Positions 1-10,877 of a stretch of 64,000 nucleotides of DNA are shown here, one piece after another (position 1 is the first letter of the stretch; the number at the start of each line of letters is the position of its first letter). The DNA is taken from assembly GCA_019671005.1 (NCBI GenBank), contig CM033732.1, positions 7,100,886-7,164,885 of the forward strand, read 5' to 3'. The DNA is from Hibiscus mutabilis. Taxonomy: Eukaryota; Streptophyta; Magnoliopsida; Malvales; Malvaceae. The notes below the pieces were generated by a model. That model saw nothing but the letters and a program-made list of their open reading frames with translations. It searched no databases and was not told where the DNA came from. The translations under genes and the position numbers were made by a program.

Positions 1-2504
1 GAGTCATTTCATAGTTATTTTGTTATCAGATCATCAAACATGCCCGTCCTAAAAGATGTACGGGTCCTGTGATATTTTTTAAAATGAGGCCCCTAAAATA
101 TTTTATAATAAGGTGAAATTGTAAAATATCAAACTTGATCGTATTACAATTGTTTCTTACAAAATAAAAAAAAATCCAAACATATAAAACTAAGACAATG
201 TCACAAAGAAACTCTATAATTGTGACATTTTATTTAAACTAAAAACCAAAAGGATAGAAAGAACCTAGAAAATTAAAAGAATAAAAGTCTCGAACATTAG
301 TCATTAATCGATCAAGACTTCAAGAGCCTTAACCATCCATTTTATCTCTCAATTAAAAATTAATCTTCAATTAACAACCATCAAATAGAGAAAAATATTA
401 GGATACTATTAATTTTACGCTACCAAAAAATAAAAAAAAAGTAACTTATATCCTCCAAAAGAAGAAGCACTATACCTTCAACAAGACCACCGCATCAGAG
501 AAAGGACAACTTTTAAAATTTTAAAATCTTCAAATACCTCAATTAGAAATTCAATCTTCAAAACACTAATTAAAAGTAGTGGTAGGAACTTTTTTTGACC
601 TTTAGATGATGAATATCACTAATTAGTAGTTGAATCTAGAGTAATTAAAGAAGATTAAAACTAGAATAGACATAAATAAAAAAAATTCCCATTAAACATC
701 ATAAATTTGATAGGGTTTTTTAGGAGGAATTGATTACAATTAAATTTTTGAGATAATAAGAGAGAATAAAAAAAATTTTAGGAAATTATTTTTTTTTGAG
801 TTAGCAAATTTTTTTTCAAAGTATAAAACCCTAAATTTTAAGACTTTGTGACGTGTCACATGCCACACTTGTCCATAGACGAGCATGTCATCAAATGTTT
901 ATTACATAACTTATTCTCAATTAAGGCTTATTAATCTTGGTATGTTACGCGATGACGGTGCGATAACATTTGAGGATAATTCTTAACCAAAAAATATTTA
1001 AAATCAACTTAAGACATACTTTAGGACAATTTGTACATTAAGCCTAAATTAAAATGTAAAGTAAAACAACAATCATGAAACATTGATAGATTCGAAAAAT
1101 AAAAGGGCCCATGTTGAGGTTGAGAGCACAAACGTACCGTCTTTTCTGGTCTGCTACGCCATGTATTGTCCACTCGTTGTGAAGACACTTTCTTTCCCTT
1201 TCGCTTATTCCTCTCACTTTCATCCATTAATAATTATAACAAAAGTCTGCTTTAATTTTGACCCTAACAAATATATGTTTGTGTAGTCATATGTCTTGCA
1301 AGTGGAATTTTAATCTAATAATTAAGTGTTAAGACATTCAATGAACATGTCCCCTTTCATAATCCAAGGGGAAAATCTAATACATGAAAAAAATATTATA
1401 TAAAACAAATATGTCACATCAATATATATAATTTTTGTATTCCATGGTATGTATTTTGATTTTTTTAATAAAAAAATAACTATTTATCATATATCACATG
1501 CAAATGTTTAGCTTGATATTGTGTTAATAAACTAATTTAAAGTTGAATTAATTTTATATTTGTAATAATTGGTTTTGATTAGAAATATTGATGTAGTTGT
1601 ATGTGATTATTAGTTGTTGCAACATTTTATTTCAAAAAGATTTAGTCGAGAACAAAAAGACATACATCATCTTTTTTTTATAATATGTATGTCTATCTTA
1701 TGGTTTGTGTTAGAGTGCAAGGCTGTCACTCCCAACAACGTCGTCTCTAAGGTTTGAACTCGTATAATCTTGTTGAGAGTGCAATATGTCTTATGTTTTA
1801 TGTTCAGGATACGGGGTTGTCCCTCCCAGCAATATTATCTCATTTCTTGCATTAAGAAAATCTAATTGTTTGCATGTATACCTTATTGGTTCATTTAATT
1901 TAGAGTATAATACTTTGAATTTAAGTTTTTTAATAGGAGATAAAAAAAGAATTAAGTTAAATATACATGTTTTTTATACAAATATTTACTTGAAATTAGT
2001 AACTATTTTCCTATTGGCACTTTAATTTTTTTAATCTTAGTGGTATTTGAATTTGGAAAACATTCTCAAATTAATACATGTGTTGGCATAATCAAAACAT
2101 TATGAATTTGAGATTAAAAATTCACATACTAATTTAAAAAATACCAATTTCAAATATTATTTTATATTATTGGGTGTCAAATTCAGAATTTTTAGGGGAA
2201 ATATATTAAATTCTTTTAAAAGAGTGGAATTGCAATCTCTCTCTTTTCAATAAGAATTTAAAAAAGCAGTTGGAATTTGGAAAAGGTGTGGTCCAGTTTT
2301 GGGATGTAAAGGGGGAAGGAAAAGTAGCGGGAATTTTTGGATCAAAATGAATGATTCCGTGTGCTAACCGTTTCAGCGGGCTCCATTTTCTGTCGGCTTT
2401 GAAAGCTGCTGTCCTAGCTTGCCGCAATTGTGGAACTCATGCTTGTCATAAATCTTCCAGCTCATGCCTCTACTACTCATTTTCCATCCTTTTCATTTGT
2501 CTAT
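1..2504. other. Gene-free AT-rich intergenic DNA
   Basis: No open reading frame here has recognisable protein features. The first ~110 bases contain a GGGTCCTGTG...AAAATGAGGCCCC segment that resembles 36340-36400, so both may belong to one uncharacterised repeat family. Around 1713-1770 a GAGTGCAAGG...GGTTTGAACTC arrangement weakly resembles Pol III A and B boxes and could be an old SINE fragment. The remainder is low-complexity A/T-rich sequence. Confidence 0.6.
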
Positions 2505-3299
2505 AAAAACAAGTGTTTAAATTATAATTTTTTTAAATTTTAGGTGTTTAAAATAATTTTTGATAAAAATATATATTTTAAGTTTTATTTGTTATTACTT
2601 TAGGTGCCTGATTATTTTAAAAAAATTATTATCCAATAAAAATATAACACTTGACATATTTTTTATTATTTTAAAAAAATAAAAATATATAATTTTAAAA
2701 ATTCAAAATTTTTCAAAAAGTCTTAAATCCCTAATATCAAAACCATAAATTCTCCAAATTACTGCCGCCACTGCCACCCTCATCGTTATCAGAGACCGTC
2801 GTCAATTTTCCCCAATCACTCATCAACGATAATCAACGAGAAGCGTGTCATTCGGACAACGAACGTAAATGGTTCTAGTCCAACGACGTTCGATTGACAC
2901 ACTCATCGACGATTACCAGTGATAGGTGGTTGGAGAAATAAGCGGCAATCTCTGATGACGACAATGATGGAATTCGAAGACGGCAACGGCGACGGCGACA
3001 ATAAAATTTTGAAAAATTTATGGTTTTGAGTATTAGAGATTTGGGTTTTTTCTGAGAATTTTGAAAAGTTTGAGTTTTTTTTTAAATATATCCTTTTTCA
3101 TTTTTTTAGCATAATAATTAAAAAACATGTCACGTGTTACGTTCTTATTAGGTAATGATTTTTTTAACGGTCAGACATTTAAAATTGCAACGATTAAAAC
3201 TTTATGCACCTATTTTTACTGAAAAATACTTTAGGCACTTAAAGTTTAAAAATGTATAGTCTTGAATTATGGGGAAAAAAGTTTGAACACTTATTTTTC
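2505..3299. mobile_element. Foldback (long-TIR) non-autonomous element with GC-rich core
   Basis: The two halves are inverted copies of each other over nearly the whole length. The left end reads AAAAACAAGTGTTTAAATTA and the right end reads GTTTGAACACTTATTTTT, which is its complement with mismatches. Inner arms also pair: a segment ending in CATAAATTCTCC near 2750 matches TTTATGGTTTTGAGTATTAG near 3020 in inverse. The centre (2760-3000) is much richer in G+C and CpG than the flanks and is itself an imperfect inverted repeat. There is no transposase. The long TIRs suggest a Mutator-like or foldback element. A clear target duplication was not found. Confidence 0.6.
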
Positions 3300-3342
3300 A
3301 TTTAAGTCTTCCCATTTGTTTCTTAAATAATTTAGGATAAAG

Positions 3343-4570
3343 TTTAGGGTAAATTACATTATTGTGTCACTGAACTATTGATTTTTTCTGCTTTAGTCTC
3401 AAAACCATTTTTCTGTCAAAATAGCCACTAACAATACTTTTTTTTAGTCATTGGCCGTTAAATCTCCATTAAAAACTTACATAAATGATGACGTGGCATG
3501 ATATAACACTATTTTAGTCCCAAAAACTTTTCTATTCTATCATTACCTTGAAAGCAACAAAAAAAGCTCTCCTTCCCCATCTTGAACCCGACATTTTCTA
3601 GCTCCCAAAACCCCGATTTTTGTTTATTTTCTCTTCAATTTTTATATAGATTTCTTCGATTCCACTTTGATTTATTGATTTCAAATTATTCTTAGATCTT
3701 AAATGTTCTTTTTATTTTACAAAACTTGCACGAAAAACTTCAGAATTATTCACGAAAATCAGGTTTTCTAGTCTCCTTATTGGATATTTTTTTGCACTAA
3801 TCTCCATTTTGGTTCATGGAAGCTGAGTCTTGATGTAATTATCTCCTTTCTTGAATGATTTTAATTTATTCAAGCTTTTAAATCAACGTTTTAGCTCATA
3901 CTCGTTCTTAGAGATTTAATGGTGAAACTCAAATTAAGACCCCTCTAGTTGGTTTGAGACATTTTTTAGGTTTATTTTGTGTTAACAAAAAAATTGCAAT
4001 TAAATGATTGGTGAGAGAAGGGCTAAAACGGAAATCATGAAAAACCCCATTTGGTCAATTTGTGAATTTAGGGATTGTCTTCAAGTTTTAGTTACATCCT
4101 TTAAATTGATGATTTATATGATCAAAAAACATAATTGGAGGTGATTTAAGTGTTTGGTTTGAAGTTTAGTCAAGGAGAATGAAGGATTTCTTGAAAAATT
4201 GCTAGAAAATGGCTATATCGGTTCATTAGGAACTTAGTGTTCTTAATTTTTAAGTTTATTAGTTAAGCTGCTAATATGTTTGAAATGCCTCTAATTAATG
4301 TTTTTGATGATTAAATTCAAGAATCGGAAAAGAAAAAGTCGAATTTCGTGAAGAAAATAGGCAAAGCTAAAATGAGCTAAATGATTGGCAACCAAACTAA
4401 GGGTGATATTACCAAATTTATTAAATTATTTCAAATTTAAATGAGAACCCAATTGATGAGATTTGTAAACATTATCAACTAGTGACCAAAATAGAAAAAA
4501 ACATAACGTTTGAGACTAATCTTGTAGAAAAATAGTTTAATGGCTAGTTAGTGTAAAAATAAATGAGTTT
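3343..4570. mobile_element. Possible degraded Mutator-like TIR element
   Basis: The left edge begins GGGTAAATTACATTATTGTG followed by phrases seen in TIR elements elsewhere in the window (TCACTGAACTATTGA, TTTAGTCTC, CGTTAAATCTCCATTAA). A weak inverted counterpart (TTTAATGGCTAGTTAGTG) lies near 4540. No coding content is recognisable in between. The right boundary is poorly defined, so this could also be two unrelated fragments. Confidence 0.3.
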
Positions 4571-4921
4571 TAGATACTCTTATAATTTTTTTACAACTAC
4601 TATTTTAACAATTAAGGTGTCGAACTTATTAATATAATTAGATAGTTATATACACAAACTTTCAAATCAATCTAATATCTCTATCACGCCAATCCAAATC
4701 CAAATCCAAAGTAATGTATTTATTAATATACATGAACAGTCGAGAGGTTTTGACATGAAATAGATAATTAAATATTTTCAACTAATTCAAAATTTGACAC
4801 GTATAATTTATGTGAATAAAACATGAATCCCAATGGTTGAATTGTTAATATATTAATCATAGAAAATTTTATTGAAATGTGTAAAACTCGCTTATTTTTA
4901 TACTAGTGTAAGTGGATCCCC

Positions 4922-4924
<3 letters not shown>

Positions 4925-4954
<30 letters not shown>
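4925..4954. repeat. (AT)n microsatellite
   Basis: About 15 uninterrupted AT dinucleotides. Confidence 0.95.
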
Positions 4955-4957
<3 letters not shown>

Positions 4958-5217
4958 CATTTAGTGGTTTCTTTTTTCTTTTTTTAATGCAAAGTTTTGG
5001 AGCCAAAATCTGATAACCGGACGGTTGTTGTTCCATTCTCATTCATTCAATCTCATTTTCATTCTCTAAAATTCTCTCAATTTCTCTCTATCCAAATATC
5101 CAAGATTCTAAAGAAACCTTCAATTTCCTTTCATCTTATCCAAATTTCTAAGCTTCTTAAATGTGCAAATGTGCATGCATGATTATTACTGCAATTAAAT
5201 TATAAGGGCAAAGTTGT

Positions 5218-5242
5218 TTATTATTATTATTATTATTATTAT
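5218..5242. repeat. (TTA)n microsatellite
   Basis: About eight TTA units directly beside the MITE that begins near 5252. Confidence 0.9.
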
Positions 5243-5251
5243 ATGGAAAAA

Positions 5252-5480
5252 ACTTTGATACACAGGCCGTGTAAACTTTAGTTTATACGTGCCTTTTAGT
5301 TTTAGGAGTTTAGGTGGTAGGGTTTAGAATTTAAGGTTAGTGTTTAGAATTTAGGGTATAAAATTTAAAGTTTAGAGTTTAGTTTTTTTTTTGTTAGGAT
5401 TAGAAATTTAGGATTTGAGTTTTATAACGAAAATATGCAAGCTTGTGTAAATTAGTTTTACACAGCCTGTGTATCAAAAT
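5252..5480. mobile_element. MITE with telomere-like interior
   Basis: Terminal inverted repeats TTTGATACACAGGC at the left and GCCTGTGTATCAAA at the right enclose about 200 bases built largely from degenerate TTTAGGG/TTTAGAATT units. The same termini recur at 39606-39793, so this is a family. It is too short to encode protein. Confidence 0.65.
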
Positions 5481-5582
5481 TTTGCTCTATATATTGTTTT
5501 GTTTATATAAAACTTAGGGGTCGATATATCATATATATATATATATATATGTACTAAAATATGATCAGAGAGATTTGTTAAT

Positions 5583-5660
5583 TGAATAAGTGGTTAAGAA
5601 TGCTTATGTTATTTTATCTTATGTGGGTTCAAATCTTGACATTTGTCTTTAGAATATAAA
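5583..5660 (+). repeat. tRNA-like (SINE-type) fragment
   Basis: AAGTGGTTAAGAATGC resembles a Pol III A box. About 30 bases later GTGGGTTCAAATC resembles a B box (GGTTCRANNCC). No intact tRNA cloverleaf or anticodon arm could be drawn, so a SINE or tRNA-derived remnant is more likely than a functional tRNA gene. Confidence 0.3.
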
Positions 5661-6143
5661 AAAAATCCCCTACTTGATTAAAAAAAGAGCGAGGATAAGA
5701 GAAGTTCAATGTTGAGAAGATTAATGATCACATATCGACATAAAACAAAACCATATATTCAAAAGAAAATGTTGGGGAAAAACAAAATTAGTAAATGATA
5801 TAATTCTTTTTTGAAAAAAAAACTAGTGATTAATGGTGAAGAAAAAAATGAACATGGTTGTTTGTAATAAGAATATTATAATTTTTTAGGGTAAACTACA
5901 CTACATAATACTCAATTATGGTCGCTGACTCAAAAATGCCACCAAACTTTAAAAAAGTTCAAAACTAACATTGAACTTTAATTTGTGACTCGAAAATACC
6001 ACTCCGCCGTTAACTTTTAACATTCCCGTTAAGTCAAAAAGACGTCGTTTTGGGCGGCTGTTTTGAAGTCTAATTTAGCCCAAAACGACGTTTTGCCGGG
6101 GGAAAAATATTAAAACCATGTGTTTGGAGGGGTTTGAGCCCAA

Positions 6144-6190
6144 AACCTTCAAATAAAAAGGCCCTTAACCACTAAACCAACTTGAAATTA
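6144..6190 (-). repeat. tRNA-like A/B box pair inside left TIR
   Basis: On the minus strand TAGTGGTTAAGGGCC (A-box-like) is followed by TTTTGGGCTCAAACC (B-box-like). It pairs with the inverted copy at 7160-7222 in the opposite TIR. Confidence 0.35.
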
Positions 6191-7159
6191 TCTAATGTTT
6201 TACCACAAATATTATATATCTTAAACTACTTGAGATTAATTTAAATTATTTTATGAAATAAATAACACTATAAATAATATAAATAAATAAATAATATAAA
6301 ATATATTATTTGTGTATATATCAATATATATAAATAAAAGTGTATTGTTTTTATTTTAATATAATATTTATAATATAAATATATTATTTAAAAAAACTTT
6401 AAAATATTCATAAAAATAATATATTTATATTATAAATAATATATAAAAACTCTAAACCTTAAATCCTAAAACTTAAACTACAAAGCCCAAACCTCAAACC
6501 ATAAATCTTATGGTTTGAGGTTTAGGTTTTATGGTTTTTTATATATTATTTATAATATAAATATATTATTTTAACGAATATTTTTTTAAAAATAATATAT
6601 TTATATTATAAATAATATATAAAAACTATAAAAAGAATATATTTTTATTGATATATACGTAAATAATATATTTTATATTATTTATATATTAATATTACTT
6701 ATAGTATCATTTTTCATAAAATAATTTAGTTAAGCCTAATGGATAAGTTTATATAATTTAAATAAAAATATATATTTTTATATATTATTTATAATATAAA
6801 TATATTATTTTTAGAAAAACCCAAAATATCCATAACATTAATATATAAAAGCCCTTAAACCCTAAATCCTAAAATATAAGGTTTAGGGCTTAAGTTTGAG
6901 GGTTGGAGGTTTGTGGGTTAATAGTTTAGGGTTTATGGTTTTTTATATATTAATAATAATATAAATATATTATTTTTATGAATATTTTGGGTGTTTTAAA
7001 TAATACATTTATATTATTAATAATATATTTTATATTTTTATATATTAATATCATTTATAGTATTTTTTATTTTATAAATAGTATTTTTATTTTATAAAAT
7101 AATTTAAATTAATCTCAAGTAGTTTGAGATATATAATATTTCTGGTAAAATATTATATA

Positions 7160-7222
7160 ATATCATGTTAGTTCAGTAGATAAAGCTTAGCCCTTATATT
7201 TGAAGGTCTTGGGCTCAAACCT
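7160..7222 (+). repeat. tRNA-like A/B box pair inside right TIR
   Basis: TTAGTTCAGTAGATAAAGC resembles an A box and TTGGGCTCAAACC a B box. It is the inverted partner of the segment at 6144-6190, so one Pol III-like promoter points inward or outward from each arm of the element. Confidence 0.35.
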
Positions 7223-7529
7223 TTCTAAGAGCATGGTTTTAATATTTTTCCTCCAGCAAAATGACGTCGTTTTGACTTAACGAGGGTGTTAAGAGTTAAC
7301 GGCAGAGTGGTAGTTTCGAGTCACAAACTAAAGTTCAGTGTTAGTTTTGAACTTTTTTTAAAGTCCAGTGATATTTTCGAGTTAACGGCCATAGTTGAGT
7401 AGTAGATGGTGTAGTTTACCTTTTTTTAACTATCTAAACTCTTAAATCTTTCATTAATTTGTTTAAAAAACCCTACACCTATTTATTTCAAAAGATCATT
7501 AGACTAAAACTATTTCACTATTAGTACTT

Positions 7530-7960
7530 AATAGTGTTGTAAATGAACCAAACGTTCAACAATTCACTCTTCGGTTTACAGAACAATCATGTTAACGAAC
7601 GGTCCGTTGAACGTTTGGTTTGTTAAAATTTGGTTCGTTTAGAGCGAACCGTCCTGCGGTTCACCAGAGTTTATAGTAAAGTTATAATATTGATACAAGT
7701 AAAATAATTATAACTTAAAATTTGGTCAGCGAACCGTAGAGTAAACCAAACGTTCAACGAACCGCGGGAGCCGGTCCCTTGTATCAGTTGATAAATAGAG
7801 TGAACCGCAGGATCCTGTCTCTTGCATCAGTTGATAAACCGTCAAGTGAAAGTAAGATTGTTTATTAATATGGGCGAAGTTACAAGGGACTAGCTCATGC
7901 GGTTCACTCTACGATTTTTATTGAATTTGGTCCATATAAAATTTTAATTATGATTTACTT
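7530..7960. repeat. Possible hAT-type MITE or nested repeat
   Basis: It begins TAGTGTTGTAAATGAACC. It contains several inverted and direct copies of ACCAAACGTTCAACGAACC (near 7550, 7610 in inverse, and 7735) plus AGAGTGAACCGCAGGA, with an inverse partner near 7905. The subterminal repeat style resembles hAT MITEs, but no convincing right terminus or 8-bp duplication was found. Confidence 0.35.
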
Positions 7961-7997
7961 TACTTGTATAAGTGTTATAAAATAGTTCTCATCTTAG

Positions 7998-8279
7998 TGA
8001 TATCATGGAGAAATTATATCATGAGTCATTTCTACCATGTCATCCATGGGATCAACATATAAAAATCACTAATCTCATTATTTTTTTCATGTCATATATT
8101 TACCAAGTGAATCTTCACTCATATTTACTGTAAAACAATTTTAAAAACAATCTTTACCAAGTGAAGATTCACTTGGTAAAAATATGATATGAAAAAATAA
8201 TGAGATGTGTGATTTTTATAGGTTGGTCTCATGGATAATGTGGCGGGAATGACCCATGATATAATTTATCAATATCATG
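7998..8279. mobile_element. Hairpin MITE (~120-bp arms)
   Basis: The left arm from GATATCATGGAGAAATTATA to ACCAAGTGAATCTTCACT is repeated in inverse from AAGTGAAGATTCACTTGGT to TAATTTATCAATATCATG. The loop is about 45 bases. No ORF. TTAGTG lies on both sides and may be part of the target duplication. Confidence 0.7.
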
Positions 8280-8560
8280 TGTTAGTGAATATAAGATTGT
8301 TTTTTAAATATAATAAATCCTATTGACGATATTTTTTAGTCTTTTATTTCTTATTCTCAACTATTTAATTTTAAATTCGTGACTTCACCTTTTCTCATTA
8401 GTGTATTACTTTTATCTTATAATTTAATTTATTTGTCTATTCTCTTATTAAATTAGTGTCCTTTAACTCGTCATATGAAACACAACGAGATTTTAAGTTG
8501 GTACTAGTTTTAGAATTTATAGACTCACGATGTGGATAAAAATATAGGATTTATATTCAA

Positions 8561-8895
8561 TACACCGGCAGTAAAAACGGAAAGTTTCTACAAGCGCCTT
8601 AATTTTAGGGTTTAGGGTATTAATTTAGATTGTAGGGTTAGGGGTTTAGGTGTAGGGGTTTATAGTTTAGGGTTTAGGGATAGAATTTAAGTTTAAAGGT
8701 TGGGGTTTAGTTTTTAGGGTAATATAGTTAGAATTTAGGTTTTAACTTGTAAACCCTAAATTATAACCCTAAACCCTAAATTTTAACTATTGTCCCTAAA
8801 TTCTAAACCCCTACAACTAAACCCCTACTAAACTAAGACTCTAAACCCTAAAACTAAGACATTTGTGGAAACTTTCAGTTTTTACCGCCAGTGTA
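8561..8895. mobile_element. Palindromic MITE with telomere-like arms
   Basis: Termini TACACCGGCAGTAAAAACGG and TTTTTACCGCCAGTGTA are inverted. The left interior is made of TTTAGGG-like units (TTTAGGGTTTAGGG) and the right interior of CCCTAAA-like units, so the whole element is one long imperfect palindrome. No coding capacity. Confidence 0.65.
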
Positions 8896-9054
8896 TAGGA
8901 TAATAATCCAAAAATATAAAGATTGCGCATATAGAAAATAATTGAGGGTGAAATAGTTTAAGAAGATGTTTTATTATTTTTATGAGAAGTTCTTCAGATA
9001 ATTTATTACTTATGAAATCTAATTTTTTATAGGTTCAAGGATTCTCCTTCTAAC

Positions 9055-9162
9055 TAGGGGTGAGTATTCGATCGAGACGAATCAAAAAATTGAGTTAATC
9101 AAGTTGATCCTTTATCATTCAAACACTAATGAAATCTTTTTTGAGCTGAGTCGAGTTGAGTT
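9055..9162. mobile_element. Left end of a hAT-like MITE, interrupted by the copia element
   Basis: TAGGGGTGAGTATTCGATCG matches the terminus style of the complete hAT MITE at 35247-35742 (TAGGGTGAGC...), followed by TGAGTCGAGTTGAGTT subterminal repeats. The copia element inserted in it. I could not identify the matching right end beyond 19249. The last five bases (9158-9162, GAGTT) are the copia target duplication. Confidence 0.4.
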
Positions 9163-9658
9163 TGTTAGGATGATCAATCAATGTAGATGTTGGCCAATAG
9201 GGGGTGAATTGGCTATTTTAAAAAGTATGGGAGCAAATCGAAAAGATAGACAATGGGACACAACGATTTATAGTGGTTCAAGCTTCTAACAAGCTCTACG
9301 TCCACTACCTTAGCTTCCTACTAAGGATTTTCAACCAGTTTCACTATAAAATTCTTCCCCTTTTATAGGCTAAGGAGGCAACCGTTACAACCGATCAAAG
9401 CTTTCTACCCAAAGCTTGATCAAAGACCACTCTTTTACAATAAAGAAAATGGCAAAAAGAAAATGACCTCACAAGGTAAATATTTTCCCAAAATTACAAG
9501 AACACTCAGCCCTAAACTTGAAATAAAAGATTACAATGAAGAACACAAGTTGGGTACAAGGATTTGACTTTATGAGCTCAAAGGGTTTGATTTTGCTTGA
9601 ATGCTCGGATGTTGATCAATGTAGGTTCATTAGTTGTTGATGCTGCTTTGGAGACTTG

Positions 9659-9666
9659 CATTTATA
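9659..9666 (-). promoter_or_regulatory. TATA box of the left copia LTR
   Basis: Minus strand reads GAGTATAAATGCAAG. The homologous site in the right LTR is at 18372-18379 (GGGTATAAATACAAG). It lies about 100 bp downstream (sense) of the palindrome array. The predicted transcription start is near 9630. Confidence 0.6.
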
Positions 9667-9759
9667 CTCTTTCATTGAATTCCAGCTGTTTGGGTGGTTG
9701 AAGTCATCAATAGAGCCGTTGGGAAACATCCTTCCCGCAATAAATGTTGTTTAGTGAAC

Positions 9760-10345
9760 AACCGTATTGGTACACGAAGGCACGTATCGATACTTGTTAC
9801 AACAAAAATATAGCCATTGTACAAGTCGTATCGATACGCAGGAGGCCGTACCAAAACAATTATAGTGTAAAATAGGGGACGTATCGAAACAGCAAGGCCG
9901 TATCGGTACGAGTTTTGCTCTCTGGAATCTTGGATGAAAAGTATATAGGTACGCCTAAGAGCGTATCGGTACGGATTAACCAAATTTAAAGTTTGAGGAT
10001 TCCAATAACTTACAAGCGACGACCAAAAAATTTAATGCAAAGATCTTGACAAATCGTATCGGTACGGGGTTAATCGTATCGGTACATTTTGAAATTTCTT
10101 AAATCTAGATTTCAAACCGTATTGAAACATAATGTACCGTATTGGTACGAGTACAAATTTCTTAAACCCAGAATTCAAACTGTATCAAAACGGGTGTAAG
10201 CTGTATCGAAACGCTGCGCTTAAAATGTTACCCAGATGAAGGTCGTATAGAAACGGGGTAAGCCGTATAGGAACACTTTGCAAGAGCAAATTCTAGTAGC
10301 TAAAAACCGTATCGAAACACCAAGGGATGTATCGATACGCCTGGG
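9760..10345. repeat. Array of CGTATCGATACG-type palindromes in U3 of the left LTR
   Basis: About 18 scattered copies by eye of a 10-12 base motif varying around CGTATCGGTACG, CGTATCGATACG and CGTATCGAAACG. Examples are near 9783, 9827, 9898, 9961, 10053, 10073 and 10329. Spacing is irregular (20-60 bases), unlike a simple tandem repeat. The motif is self-complementary and contains CpG. Confidence 0.8.
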
Positions 10346-10519
10346 CGTGATTGTGTAGTTTGGCTTGAAACACTTAGAAAAATTTTGGGTTTAAGTTTTG
10401 GACTTCAAAGAAATTTTTCTTGTCATTTTGTGAGACTTTTGAGTACTTAAAAATTTATTTTCTTTTTCAATTTAGTCCTTAAATAATTTGTTATATCAAA
10501 ATCAAATATAGGTTTTACA

Positions 10520-10660
10520 ATCTTCCCCTTTTTGATATAACAAAACCAAATGAAAATTTTTAAGTATCTTAAAGAAAACTTTGAAAATTTACTCCTCCTT
10601 AGTTTAAGGCTATATAAAAAAATTTTGACTCTTTAAATCTTCTCCCCCTTTTTTGTTAGA
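10520..10660 (-). other. Polypurine tracts next to the copia 3' LTR
   Basis: Immediately inside the left LTR, 10521-10534 reads on the minus strand as an A/G run (CAAAAAGGGGAAGA), the expected second-strand primer. A second run (AAAAAAGGGGGAGAAG on the minus strand) lies at about 10639-10654. Duplicated polypurine tracts are described for Sireviruses. Confidence 0.75.
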
Positions 10661-10877
10661 TCAAAATCAATTCCATAGGGAAACAATAATAACTCCAAGC
10701 AATTTTAAATAAGCAACATAAGCATTAAACTTCAAATCATAGTTCAAGCAACATTATTCAATCCAACTCAAATCCTAAAAACATAAACCAAATAAAAAGC
10801 AAAGCATATGAGTTCATAAAAAACATAAAGGTGCATAACTTAAATCCTAATATGATATGATGTGATATGCATAATGC

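Larger units (their letters stand above)
5889..7420. mobile_element. Non-autonomous Mutator-like element with ~300-bp TIRs
   Basis: The left end GGGTAAACTACACTACATAA and the right end (complement GGTAAACTACACCATCTACT) are inverted, and homology continues inward for roughly 300 bases, including paired GACGTCGTTTTG motifs. The interior is very AT-rich with several nested palindromes and two patches of degenerate AAACCCTAAA. Flanks are T-rich (TTTTTTA left, TTTTTTTAA right), compatible with a slipped 9-bp duplication. No transposase is present. Confidence 0.7.
9163..10519 (-). repeat. 3' LTR of the copia element (left copy)
   Basis: The 1357-bp copy begins TGTTAGGATG and ends GGTTTTACA on the plus strand. 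In the sense direction the U3 part carries an array of CGTATCGRWACG-type palindromes (about 9760-10345), followed by a TATA box at 9659-9666 and the R/U5 part down to 9163. Confidence 0.95.

Noticed and set aside
1021..1286. Overlapping frames on both strands near 1.1 kb
   Set aside because: Short, mutually antisense, no motif, AT-rich context.
4997..5182. 61-codon plus-strand frame after a (AT)n repeat
   Set aside because: Low-complexity S/I/F/H-rich product, no leader or homologous motif, between two repeats.
5583..5660. Functional tRNA gene
   Set aside because: A/B-box-like words are present but no acceptor stem or anticodon arm pairs.
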